A DNA stretch of 40,930 nt from Halalkalibacter okhensis (lineage in GTDB: Bacteria > Bacillota > Bacilli > Bacillales > Bacillaceae_D). Position numbers and translations under genes: made by a program. Under the pieces are notes generated by a model that was not told where the DNA came from, ran no database searches, and worked only from the letters and a program-made list of their open reading frames with translations. The stretch is taken from positions 1 to 40,930 of the forward strand of contig NZ_JRJU01000039.1 of the NCBI RefSeq assembly GCF_000787375.1, written 5' to 3'. Positions 22,219 through 30,303 of the stretch are shown piece after piece; within the stretch, counting starts at the first letter, position 1, and each line of letters starts with the position of its first letter.

Positions 22219-25200
22219 TTAAGCACCAACCTTCGCTTTTTGAATAGGTTGTTGCACATTTCCTGTTCTGTTTAACTTATTCCAACCCATCAGTCCACCT
22301 TTTAGTGCAAAAACTAATGACTTCCATACTACATAAGTAAAAAACTGACGATAAACAAAACGTTGGATGATTAAGAAAAAAAGCGGCTTTTGACTCTCTT
22401 TTTCTAGCCTGAAACTATACATCGTGACGAGAAAATCCACTAGGAAGAAACCTAAATAAAAATAGAGCAAAGTAGGATTTTGTGTTAGCAATCCAATGAT
22501 TAATAGGATATCTATTAACGGGGAAGCCGCTTGTAGAACATATTGATAGATCATATTTGGCATGGCAATAAATCCTAATCCTTTTTGCTTCATACTAAAC
22601 GTAGCTTTTCTATGTTTCCACACACATTGAAGGATCCCGTAAATCCAACGATAACGTTGTTTAATGAAACTTCTCACCGTTTCAGGTGCTTCTGTATATG
22701 CAATGGCCCCTTCTTCACAACGTACATAATATCCCTCACGTAATAACTTCATAGTGACATCCGTATCTTCAGCTAATGTGTCCTCTTCAAAGTTGTTGAC
22801 TTCTTCAATCGCTGTTTTTCGCCAAGCACCTATGGCACCGGGAACAACCGGGATACAATTTAATTGATCAAAGGCTCTCTTTTCTAAATTAAACCCTGTT
22901 ACATACTCTACATGCTGCCATAATGTGATTAGATTTTTGATATTCCCAATTTTGACATTACCTGAAACTGCTCCTACCTTAGGATTAGAAAAGTGGCGAA
23001 CAAATAATGAAACCGCATCCTCAGTAATAATCGTATCCGCATCCAAGGTAACAATAATCTCACCCTTCGCTTCTAAAAGTCCTACATTTAATGCAGAAGA
23101 TTTCCCTCCATTGATTTTATTAATCAAACGGACTTTACTGTTCGAACCGAAATGGGTTCCAATCACCTCAGAAGTTTGATCCTTTGAGCCATCATCTACT
23201 ATAATGACTTCAAAATGTGGGTAATTGCTTTTCAATATTGTTTGTATCGTCTGACGGATTACTTTTTCCTCATTATAGGCAGCAATCAGTATGCTTACAA
23301 AAGGGTTGTAACCTCTATTAAACGTAATCTTCTGACTATTGCGCTTGTGCTTCATACTGTAATAACCCAGAATCAGTAAGCGTATGACACCAATCATGAT
23401 AATCGTATATAAAAAGATCGTTGGAATCTTTACGATAAAATAGTAAAGAGCTGAGCCTATTTGATAAAAAGGCTTATAACCCCCTTCGTTCGAAGTAAAA
23501 GACGGCATGACTTCCGATCTTGTTTTATCAATCAGTTCACTTACTGGTACAATAGAGTAGCCTTCAGCTTGTAAATACTCAATAATATGTGGCAAAGCTT
23601 CAATCGTTGGACGTCGATCTCCACCAGCATCATGAAGCAAAATAATATTACCTGCTTCGCTTTCAACTCGCCTTTTTGTTTCTTCGAAAATTTCATCAGC
23701 AGTTTTCCCGTCCCAATCTCTTAGGTCAATATCTGAGCCAACAATGGTATACCCCTTTTCTTGAATACTCAATAACGTCTTAAGGGTTTCAAGGGAAGGT
23801 CTATCTTCTCCTTCATTGTTCGTTGAAAGAAATGGTGGACGGAATAATAACGACGATTGCCCCGTCGCACTCTGAATAACCCGCTGTGTTGCATTTAACT
23901 CAAAATCCATTTGGGTAGCTGACAAATCCAAGATGTTGCTATGAGTAAAGGTATGGTTTCCAATTTCATGCCCCTCCTCATTAATCTGTTTCAGAATTTG
24001 AGGGTACAAGGCAGCATTACTTCCAATTATAAAAAATGCTGCCTTCACATCATATTCCTTAAGAATATCAAGAATTGCTTTTGTATAACGTGGGTCAGGA
24101 CCATCATCGAATGAGATCGCTATTTTCTTTTCTTTGTTTCCATATCGTTCGATGTGATAAGGGGTTGGGTATTTTTTATAAGTCTGATCCACGATAATAG
24201 AATGATCAAACTCAACTTGACGTTTGCCTTGTTCCTCCGTTTTGGATACTCTAAAAATATCTCCGCTTCCACTTGTGCTAAAAGGCAATATAGATGGAAT
24301 GCTCCGTAAGGCAGATGGATTAAAACCACCATTCGATAGAGAGGCCCAAATCGTTGGATCTTCTGAGCCTATATTCCAAACGCCTATACCTCCAACTCGT
24401 TGATTCATCGCTATTGCTACCTGGTTGTGAAACGTTACACCATCCAAGAACCATAGAATATGGTCATCACCCGATTCTTTATAACGAACATATGGGGTTA
24501 GAGAGGCCTTATCCCATTGTACTTCTAAACCATGATTCGTGACTAAATCCATAACGTTATGAAAAAAGAGCGGTGTTGCTCGTTCCCCACTCGTTTCATT
24601 CCAATCATAGCCATAGCTTGCCAAACACACAACTAACTTATCAAGAGGTCCCTCATAACTCTCAATGATCTCTTTCGACCAATTAAACGAAGCTAATGGC
24701 CCTGGGCCTCCCGTCTCAATATGCTGATCAAATACGTTGATTACAACTCGATCAGAGACTTCAGAAAGTAACTTAGAATCATACGTTGAGTCTTTCGGAC
24801 GAATATGTAGTGCTACTATAAGATCAGCGGAATGAAAATCTTGATATAACTCACTCATAAAAGCTAAAAAATACTCTTTATTTTCGTGACCGATCCCTTC
24901 TAATTGAATATGAATGCCATCATATCCTTGTTCTTTTACTTTTTGATGTAAATTCTTAATCAAGCTGGTTCTCATTTCAGGTTTTTCAAGTAATCTATTG
25001 ATGGACTTTTGTTTAACATCTTCTGCAAAGGATAACCTAGGATAAATCTTCACCTGGTTTTTTTGAGCAATCTCATCGATTTCACGATCTTTTTCCTCCA
25101 TTATTTGAAGTTGATCATTTACGTAATACCAATTAGGAATCACTACATCGATCTGATCAATCTGATTCTTAAAAGCTATTTTATTGGTTACTTGATACTG

Positions 25201-25497
25201 ATTATGATCATAGAAAGCATAAACTTCTTGATTAATAACCTGATTGCCTTCCTTTATACTATCTAACGAAGCCTCATCCTCACTGCTTGCTACTGGAAGA
25301 CTAATTGGCTCTATAGGACTTCCTTCCAAACTCAATTCTGTTAATGAAGGCTCTAGGGCAATCCCTCTAAAGATAAAGCCTATTAAGGTTATGATTAGTA
25401 TCAACGACAATAAGAATGTTAACTTAGAATATCTCCACCTCTTACCCGAACCTTCAAAGAAAACAAATTTCTGCTTTTGTGCAAGCTTTGTTTCCAT
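22219..25497 (-). CDS. GH18-like / polysaccharide deacetylase / GT2 fusion protein
   Basis: A 1092-residue membrane protein that appears to combine synthesis and modification of a beta-linked amino sugar polymer. In order: an N-terminal membrane helix (about 25-48), a GH18-like domain (about 95-395) with the altered motif DGIHIQLE, a CE4 NodB deacetylase domain (about 455-660) with FDDGPD, HTFTH, RPPF and LLHDAG motifs outside the cell, membrane helices (about 680-715), a processive GT2 domain (about 730-1000) inside the cell with VDDGS, DAD, EDTD and QRYRW motifs, and several C-terminal helices. The GT2 part resembles PgaC/IcaA and hyaluronan or chitin synthases. The ATG at 25497 fits the upstream GGGG better than the GTG at 25509. 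The GH8 gene follows. Product chemistry is inferred. Confidence 0.88.
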   Translation of the reverse strand: METKLAQKQKFVFFEGSGKRWRYSKLTFLLSLILIITLIGFIFRGIALEPSLTELSLEGSPIEPISLPVASSEDEASLDSIKEGNQVINQEVYAFYDHNQYQVTNKIAFKNQIDQIDVVIPNWYYVNDQLQIMEEKDREIDEIAQKNQVKIYPRLSFAEDVKQKSINRLLEKPEMRTSLIKNLHQKVKEQGYDGIHIQLEGIGHENKEYFLAFMSELYQDFHSADLIVALHIRPKDSTYDSKLLSEVSDRVVINVFDQHIETGGPGPLASFNWSKEIIESYEGPLDKLVVCLASYGYDWNETSGERATPLFFHNVMDLVTNHGLEVQWDKASLTPYVRYKESGDDHILWFLDGVTFHNQVAIAMNQRVGGIGVWNIGSEDPTIWASLSNGGFNPSALRSIPSILPFSTSGSGDIFRVSKTEEQGKRQVEFDHSIIVDQTYKKYPTPYHIERYGNKEKKIAISFDDGPDPRYTKAILDILKEYDVKAAFFIIGSNAALYPQILKQINEEGHEIGNHTFTHSNILDLSATQMDFELNATQRVIQSATGQSSLLFRPPFLSTNNEGEDRPSLETLKTLLSIQEKGYTIVGSDIDLRDWDGKTADEIFEETKRRVESEAGNIILLHDAGGDRRPTIEALPHIIEYLQAEGYSIVPVSELIDKTRSEVMPSFTSNEGGYKPFYQIGSALYYFIVKIPTIFLYTIIMIGVIRLLILGYYSMKHKRNSQKITFNRGYNPFVSILIAAYNEEKVIRQTIQTILKSNYPHFEVIIVDDGSKDQTSEVIGTHFGSNSKVRLINKINGGKSSALNVGLLEAKGEIIVTLDADTIITEDAVSLFVRHFSNPKVGAVSGNVKIGNIKNLITLWQHVEYVTGFNLEKRAFDQLNCIPVVPGAIGAWRKTAIEEVNNFEEDTLAEDTDVTMKLLREGYYVRCEEGAIAYTEAPETVRSFIKQRYRWIYGILQCVWKHRKATFSMKQKGLGFIAMPNMIYQYVLQAASPLIDILLIIGLLTQNPTLLYFYLGFFLVDFLVTMYSFRLEKESQKPLFFLIIQRFVYRQFFTYVVWKSLVFALKGGLMGWNKLNRTGNVQQPIQKAKVGA

Positions 25498-26019
25498 TAT
25501 ACTATTCACCCCATCTCTTAATTAAGAACTCATTCGTCCTTTATAACGAACATAAAAGTCATGTTAAATCCCTTATTTTTTGAAAATAAGGGTTCATAGA
25601 AGATAATTATTTTTTTAAGACTCGTCACCAATCACTACACTATGTTCTTTTTAAAGAACAATTTGTGTGCAATTAGCTAGATCATTAGTAGAAAGTCCTC
25701 AACTGAATGATTACAAATTCAAATATGAAGCTTAAAAAAGAGCTTTAAAATAATAAAGTCAAAATTTAATTGTTAATATCATCAACAATCTCAGTAACGT
25801 TTATATCCCTTGATTCTTGCCCTTTTACAAATTATGTCTAATTAAACTTCTTGCAATTGCTCTTGGCTTAATTTACTTATTTCCATCATCTAACCTCCAC
25901 TCACCTTTTATCAAACAAATCGTATTCCACGACTATAGTTATACGCTCATTGTAGTTCTTTATAACGAACTAGTCAAGTGGGTCAGAGGGACAGGTCCCT
26001 CGTCCCAATCCCTGCTAAT
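25498..26019. promoter_or_regulatory. Regulatory gap with three GTTC-N8-GAAC palindromes
   Basis: No gene is seen. Three similar palindromes occur: GTCCTTTATAACGAAC (25536-25551), GTTCTTTTTAAAGAAC (25644-25659) and GTTCTTTATAACGAAC (25955-25970). The first lies about 40 bases before the fusion gene start. They look like binding sites of one dimeric regulator. Palindrome R16 closes the region at 25988-26007. Confidence 0.55.
25988..26007 (+). repeat. REP-like palindrome R16
   Basis: GGGACAGGTCCCTCGTCCCA, identical to R3 and R18 cores. It lies just past the stop of the small secreted protein gene. Confidence 0.9.
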
Positions 26020-26400
26020 TTACCATTGAACTCCATAGGAACTTTGAAACTGTTCAGCCAATTGAGGGTGTTCGGTAAGACTAATAGCATCTAATACTGT
26101 CATGTTATTTTGATAAACTCTAACTATATACTCTTCACCGTCAGCCTTAACTAAATAGAATTTCCGCAATTGTGGAGAAGCTTCTGTTCCAACATATTCA
26201 AAAGATAATTCACTGCTCGGACTAAGGACTTCAACCATATTTGCTTCAAGTGTACTTTTTTGCTGTGCATTTGCAATTGAAATCATCCCAGCAAAAAACA
26301 ATAACGAAAAGATAAAAAAACCGACCATTCCTTTAGCAATACTTCCTTCATTACCTGTGCCTGTTATAACGTTGGATTTTCTCTTAACCTCAGTTTGCAT
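26020..26400 (-). CDS. Small membrane-anchored or secreted protein, paralogue 1
   Basis: Not a family I recognise. The 126-residue product has a polar N-terminus, one hydrophobic segment (about 26-45, ending ANAQQ) that could be a signal peptide or anchor, and an extracytoplasmic domain of about 80 residues containing SFEYVGTEASPQLRKF and VRVYQNNMTVLDAISLTEHP. A close paralogue with the same layout, ribosome site context (GGAGGTG) and length lies at 37980-38357. The conserved core without cysteines suggests a compact beta-rich domain. It lies alone between the exopolysaccharide genes and the TRAP operon. Confidence 0.8.
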   Translation of the reverse strand: MQTEVKRKSNVITGTGNEGSIAKGMVGFFIFSLLFFAGMISIANAQQKSTLEANMVEVLSPSSELSFEYVGTEASPQLRKFYLVKADGEEYIVRVYQNNMTVLDAISLTEHPQLAEQFQSSYGVQW

Positions 26401-26557
26401 AAAACTACACCTCCTATGCTATTTTACCAATTAAATTCCAATCAACCCGTTTAATTTGTTATATTTCACACAATATCCTTATTTTGGAATGAACTAACGC
26501 AACGCTTATTAAACAGCATCATAACCTTTTATAAAACACCGACATGACAAATTTAAG

Positions 26558-26584
26558 AAGCACGAGATCCAAAATCTCGTGCTT
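26558..26584 (-). terminator. Hairpin terminator of the TRAP operon
   Basis: AAGCACGAGAT and ATCTCGTGCTT form an 11-base perfect stem, directly past the TRAP permease stop (minus strand), followed by TCTTAAATTT. A decayed relative lies at 17627-17650. Confidence 0.6.
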
Positions 26585-26591
26585 CCCTCTC

Positions 26592-28589
26592 CTATTCTAG
26601 TGGGACAAGGGACCTGTCCCCGCGTCCCTCCGCGTCCCTCATGCCGCCTTTCCTCGCCGATCCTCGCCATTGCACTAACACAACGATCGCGATGATCGCA
26701 AAGCCTGCTAGATCTAGTATCCAATTTGGATTCATGAATAACAAAGAGCCTCCAAATAATAATAGACGTAAGAACCAATTCATAGTCGTGAAAAGATACC
26801 CTTCTGCCGCCGTTCCTAGCATAATAACGCCTGTGACTGCTGTTATGACAACTAATAGTCCTTCTAGGAAGGTCGTATCGATCAAGAGTAGTGAGTTATT
26901 GTAAACAAACATATATGGGACAATAAACCCTGCGATGGCTAGTTTCATTGATAAGAAACCGGTTTTCATCTGATCTCCACCTGATATCCCTGCAGCTGCA
27001 AAAGCGGCTAAGGCAACGGGTGGTGTGATGTTGGCAAATAAGCCAAAGTAGAAAACAAATAAATGCGCAACGAGTGGTTCAATGCCAAGTGTGATGAGAG
27101 CCGGTGCAGCCATCGTCGCCGTAATAATATAGGTTGGAATACTTGGTAAGCCCATCCCAAGAACAATACAGGCAATCATGGTGAACACAAGGGTTAAGAA
27201 TAAGCTTTCCCCACCTAGCGTGACAATCCCATTTGCTAGTTTCAAGCCAAACCCAGTCATGGTGGCTACACCAACAACAATTCCAACACACGCACACGCA
27301 ATCGCTACTCCTACAGAGGTTCTTGCCCCTTGTTCTAATGCATCAATAATATCTTTCAGTGACATTCTTGTCGTTTTTCTTAACATCGCCACAACAACGG
27401 TAATAATGATCGTCAGTAAAGCTGAATAAATAATCGTTCGGCCACTAAAGAAAAGCATATACATCAGGAACATAAGCGGGATAAGGAGATGCCCGCGCTC
27501 TTTTAAAACTTCCATCACTCTTGGTAAGTTATCTTTAGAAATCCCTTTTAGTCCTTCCTTAGTCGCACGTAAATGAATCTGAACAATAATCCCTAAATAG
27601 AAAAGCAATGCTGGCAACAATGCCGCTAGCGCAATTTGACTGTACGGAATCCCGAGTGTTTCTGCCATAATGAACGCTGCAGCCCCCATGATAGGTGGCA
27701 AGATTTGTCCCCCAACAGAGGCTGCTGCCTCCACGGCCCCAGCAAAATTCCGGCTGTAGCCAATCTTTTTCATTAATGGAATCGTAAAAGACCCCGTTGT
27801 TACAACATTGGCAACCGCTGCACCGTTAATGCTCCCTAAGAAACCGCTCGCAATAACCGATACTTTAGCGGGGCCACCACGCGTTTGACCCGCAATGGCA
27901 AGGGCCATATCATTAAAAAATTGTCCCATTCCTGACTTGGATAAAAATGCACCAAATAAAATGAAGAGGAAAATGTAGGTTGCCGAGACACCGATCGCTG
28001 TTCCATACACCCCTTCTGTCGTCACATACATGAAATTGACAAGCTCATCCCATGTGTAGCCACGGTGACGGAAGATTCCCGAAAACTCACGACCATATAA
28101 GCCATATAAAAAGAAAAGCACCGCCATCGTTGGTAGACCCCAGCCTGTGACACGTCGAGACGCCTCGAGGACAAGCAAAACCAACATCGCCCCAAATAAT
28201 AAATCAAAATTATTCGGCAAGCCGCCACGATTCACAATTCCCAAGTAATCAACAAATATATAAACAGATGTTGACACCGCCATGAGAGTAAACATGACGT
28301 CATACCAAGGAAGTTTCGTTCGACTGGCCTTTTTAAACGGCGGGTATAATAAGAAAATTAATGCTAAGATAGCCGCAACATGCAAGGAACGATGCTGTAG
28401 TGTTGCTGGTGTACCAAAGTAAGATGTATACATATGATAAAGCGATAATGAGATCGCAATGATGGAAACGATGATTGCAACCGTCTTGTTAGAAAAATTT
28501 CGAAAGCGTGATTCTGCATCGTATTTCTCTAACACTTCTTGTTGTTCTTTTGTCATTTGAGGTTCATCCAATGGTGAACGCTTTTCCAT
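26592..28589 (-). CDS. TRAP transporter fused permease (DctQM-type, TAXI system)
   Basis: Integral membrane permease of a TAXI-type TRAP transporter, which uses an ion gradient to import small organic acids delivered by an extracytoplasmic receptor. The 665-residue product fuses the small (DctQ) and large (DctM) subunits and has about 16-18 membrane helices. Conserved segments include GFLGSINGAAVANVVTTG, VGGQILPPIMGAAAF and MGLPSIPTYI. AGGTGA lies eight bases before the ATG, and the gene begins six bases after DUF1850. The last residues (about GDRSLVPLE) are encoded by REP-like palindrome R17, so the C-terminus has been rebuilt by repeat insertion. Substrate unknown. Confidence 0.93.
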   Translation of the reverse strand: MEKRSPLDEPQMTKEQQEVLEKYDAESRFRNFSNKTVAIIVSIIAISLSLYHMYTSYFGTPATLQHRSLHVAAILALIFLLYPPFKKASRTKLPWYDVMFTLMAVSTSVYIFVDYLGIVNRGGLPNNFDLLFGAMLVLLVLEASRRVTGWGLPTMAVLFFLYGLYGREFSGIFRHRGYTWDELVNFMYVTTEGVYGTAIGVSATYIFLFILFGAFLSKSGMGQFFNDMALAIAGQTRGGPAKVSVIASGFLGSINGAAVANVVTTGSFTIPLMKKIGYSRNFAGAVEAAASVGGQILPPIMGAAAFIMAETLGIPYSQIALAALLPALLFYLGIIVQIHLRATKEGLKGISKDNLPRVMEVLKERGHLLIPLMFLMYMLFFSGRTIIYSALLTIIITVVVAMLRKTTRMSLKDIIDALEQGARTSVGVAIACACVGIVVGVATMTGFGLKLANGIVTLGGESLFLTLVFTMIACIVLGMGLPSIPTYIITATMAAPALITLGIEPLVAHLFVFYFGLFANITPPVALAAFAAAGISGGDQMKTGFLSMKLAIAGFIVPYMFVYNNSLLLIDTTFLEGLLVVITAVTGVIMLGTAAEGYLFTTMNWFLRLLLFGGSLLFMNPNWILDLAGFAIIAIVVLVQWRGSARKGGMRDAEGRGDRSLVPLE
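26601..26640 (-). repeat. REP-like palindrome R17 with 10-base duplication
   Basis: Inverted member (26601-26628) whose end CGCGTCCCTC is repeated in tandem at 26631-26640. It forms the 3' end of the TRAP permease coding sequence. Confidence 0.88.
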
Positions 28590-28595
28590 GACAGG

Positions 28596-29045
28596 TCACC
28601 TCTTTTCTACAAGTATTTCCATTCGTTCATGGTGGGGCAGGTCTTCCGCATCAAAGACGAGTTCATTATTCATCTCAAGCTCAAAATCAACATTTTGTGA
28701 ATGAATCCATCGAAACACTGGTAATCGCTCATCAATCCCTCGAATGATCACTTCACCATCTTCTACGGTCATGGTTCCTTTTTGATGAGGAACACCTGCA
28801 CCAAATGATTGAAAGGCCGTTTCTATTAATAAAAGCTCTCCTTCATCGGTCAATTGGTAGGTTTCACGCCAAGGTGTTTTTTCTACGGAATGAATCCATT
28901 TGATGGTGAATGTATCTTGAGCACTCAAATGATTCACTGTGTTATAGACTGTTCCATCTTCTTGGCTTTGAACAATGAGGGTTAGTTGATCCGAGTCCCC
29001 ACAAGCCGATAACATCAACACAATTAAAATGAACCAGCTTCTCAT
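28596..29045 (-). CDS. DUF1850 lipoprotein of the TAXI TRAP system
   Basis: A 149-residue protein with a lipoprotein signal (LMLSACG, modified Cys at about 15) and a small beta-rich domain with the family features IKWIHSVEKTPWRETY and AFQSFGAGVPH. DUF1850 genes habitually lie between the TAXI receptor and the fused permease, and the role is still unclear, probably an accessory of transport at the outer membrane face. Here it is between the two, seven bases or fewer from the permease. A hairpin separates it from the receptor gene. Confidence 0.88.
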   Translation of the reverse strand: MRSWFILIVLMLSACGDSDQLTLIVQSQEDGTVYNTVNHLSAQDTFTIKWIHSVEKTPWRETYQLTDEGELLLIETAFQSFGAGVPHQKGTMTVEDGEVIIRGIDERLPVFRWIHSQNVDFELEMNNELVFDAEDLPHHERMEILVEKR

Positions 29046-29077
29046 CTCTCAAAACCCCCCGTTCATATGAAATAGAG

Positions 29078-29111
29078 ACTGACTCATGTTACCAAACGAT
29101 CATGAGTCAGT
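29078..29111 (-). terminator. Attenuator-like hairpin between receptor and DUF1850 genes
   Basis: ACTGACTCATG and CATGAGTCAGT form an 11-base perfect stem. On the minus strand only a weak T-run follows, so it may let part of the transcript through, giving more receptor than permease, or protect the receptor mRNA. Confidence 0.6.
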
Positions 29112-29123
29112 TTCTTGTTTTTA

Positions 29124-30140
29124 CTAGTCTAATGCGCCAACTTCTTTAAAATAACGCTCTGCTCCTGGATGGAATGGAACAGGCATCCCTACATCAACTG
29201 TTTCTAACGTAATATCTTTTGCCGCATTATGAGATCCTTGAATTTGCTCAAGATTTTCAAACAATGTCTTCGTTATTTCATAACCAGCATCTTCAGAAAC
29301 GTCATTGGAGAGTAACAATAAATTGGTGATCGCAGCTGTTGGAATATCCTCATCATTTCCGTAAGCTCCTGCAGGAATCAGTTCACTAGAGAAGAACGGA
29401 TAATTTTCAATCAAATAATCCATCGCTTCGCCTTCAATCGGAAGGATCTTAGCTGTGTGGGTTGTATCTAGGTCAATGACAGTTGCATTGGGAACACCAC
29501 TTGTTACAAACGCTGCATCGATCATTCCGTTTTTAATTTGATCAATCGCTTCACTGTAAGATAAATAATCTTCATCAATATCTTCATAAGTCATCCCATG
29601 AGCTTCAAGAACCATACGTGCGTTTAACTCTACTCCAGAGTTAGCAGCACCTACACCAATGCTTTTTCCAGCTAAATCAGCAATGCTCTCAATTCCTGAT
29701 TCCTCTGTGGTAACCACTTGAACAAAATTTGGATACAAACTCGTTAATCCTCTTAAAGAGTCGATAGGCTGTTCTCCTTCAAAGGCATCGCTTCCTTCAT
29801 AAGCTTGTAACACAGCATCTGCCATCGTAATAGCAAGCTCTGCTCTTCCTGTATTGATCAGGTTAATATTTTCAACCGACGCACCCGTTGCTTGAACGGA
29901 CGAATCAATTCCAAGTTCTCCTTCAATAATATTTGAAACGGCTCCACCGATAGGATAATAGACTCCAGACGTTCCACCGGTTGCTACCGTTACGAATAAA
30001 TCTTCTAACTCCATATCACCCGCTTCACTTTCAGCTTCCGCTCCGTCCGTTCCCTTAACGTCCTGACTTGTAGTCTCTTCTCCACATGCCGTTAAGAAAA
30101 GAAGCGCTGACGCAAAAAACAATGTGTATAATTTCTTCAT
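29124..30140 (-). CDS. TAXI-family TRAP solute-binding lipoprotein
   Basis: Extracytoplasmic receptor of a TRAP-TAXI transporter. The 338-residue product has a lipoprotein signal (LLFLTACGEE, Cys19), an acidic linker, and the TAXI fold with FVTVATGGTSGVYYPIGGAV and the GKSIGVGAANSGVELNAR segment, which are strong family marks. It is the first gene of the transport operon and is preceded by a sigma-54 promoter with an upstream inverted repeat. The regulator and sensor genes end 160 bases upstream on the same strand, so they probably control it. TAXI substrates known elsewhere include glutamate and related acids. The substrate here is not determined. Confidence 0.93.
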   Translation of the reverse strand: MKKLYTLFFASALLFLTACGEETTSQDVKGTDGAEAESEAGDMELEDLFVTVATGGTSGVYYPIGGAVSNIIEGELGIDSSVQATGASVENINLINTGRAELAITMADAVLQAYEGSDAFEGEQPIDSLRGLTSLYPNFVQVVTTEESGIESIADLAGKSIGVGAANSGVELNARMVLEAHGMTYEDIDEDYLSYSEAIDQIKNGMIDAAFVTSGVPNATVIDLDTTHTAKILPIEGEAMDYLIENYPFFSSELIPAGAYGNDEDIPTAAITNLLLLSNDVSEDAGYEITKTLFENLEQIQGSHNAAKDITLETVDVGMPVPFHPGAERYFKEVGALD

Positions 30141-30181
30141 ACTAACATCCCCCTAAACCTTTTTGTTTTTCATCTTGTTAA

Positions 30182-30199
30182 ATGCAATTGTCATGCCAA
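30182..30199 (-). promoter_or_regulatory. Sigma-54 (SigL) -24/-12 promoter
   Basis: On the minus strand TTGGCATGACAATTGCAT matches the consensus TGGCACN5TTGCA at the invariant GG (-24) and GC (-12). It lies about 40 bases upstream of the TAXI receptor start, the transcription start is expected near 30172, and a sigma-54 activator gene is immediately upstream. Confidence 0.85.
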
Positions 30200-30212
30200 C
30201 TTTATAAAACAC

Positions 30213-30250
30213 ATAAATGCATGCACTATGTAGAAAGCGCATACATTTAT
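30213..30250 (-). promoter_or_regulatory. Inverted repeat, candidate enhancer of the sigma-54 activator
   Basis: ATAAATGCATGC (30213-30224) and GCATACATTTAT (30239-30250) match in 11 of 12 positions when inverted. It lies about 40-80 bases before the expected start, where NtrC-type activators bind. Confidence 0.6.
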
Positions 30251-30255
30251 TTCGT

Positions 30256-30303
30256 TTCAAAACCGGCAGAAATTGCCGTCCTGCAAATTTTGCCGGCTTT
30301 TAT
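30256..30303 (-). terminator. Terminator after the response regulator
   Basis: CCGGCA and TGCCGG, extended by AAAA/TTTT-rich ends and AATT/AATT, form a hairpin with T-run on the minus strand directly after the regulator stop. It should separate the regulator transcript from the TAXI operon. Confidence 0.6.
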
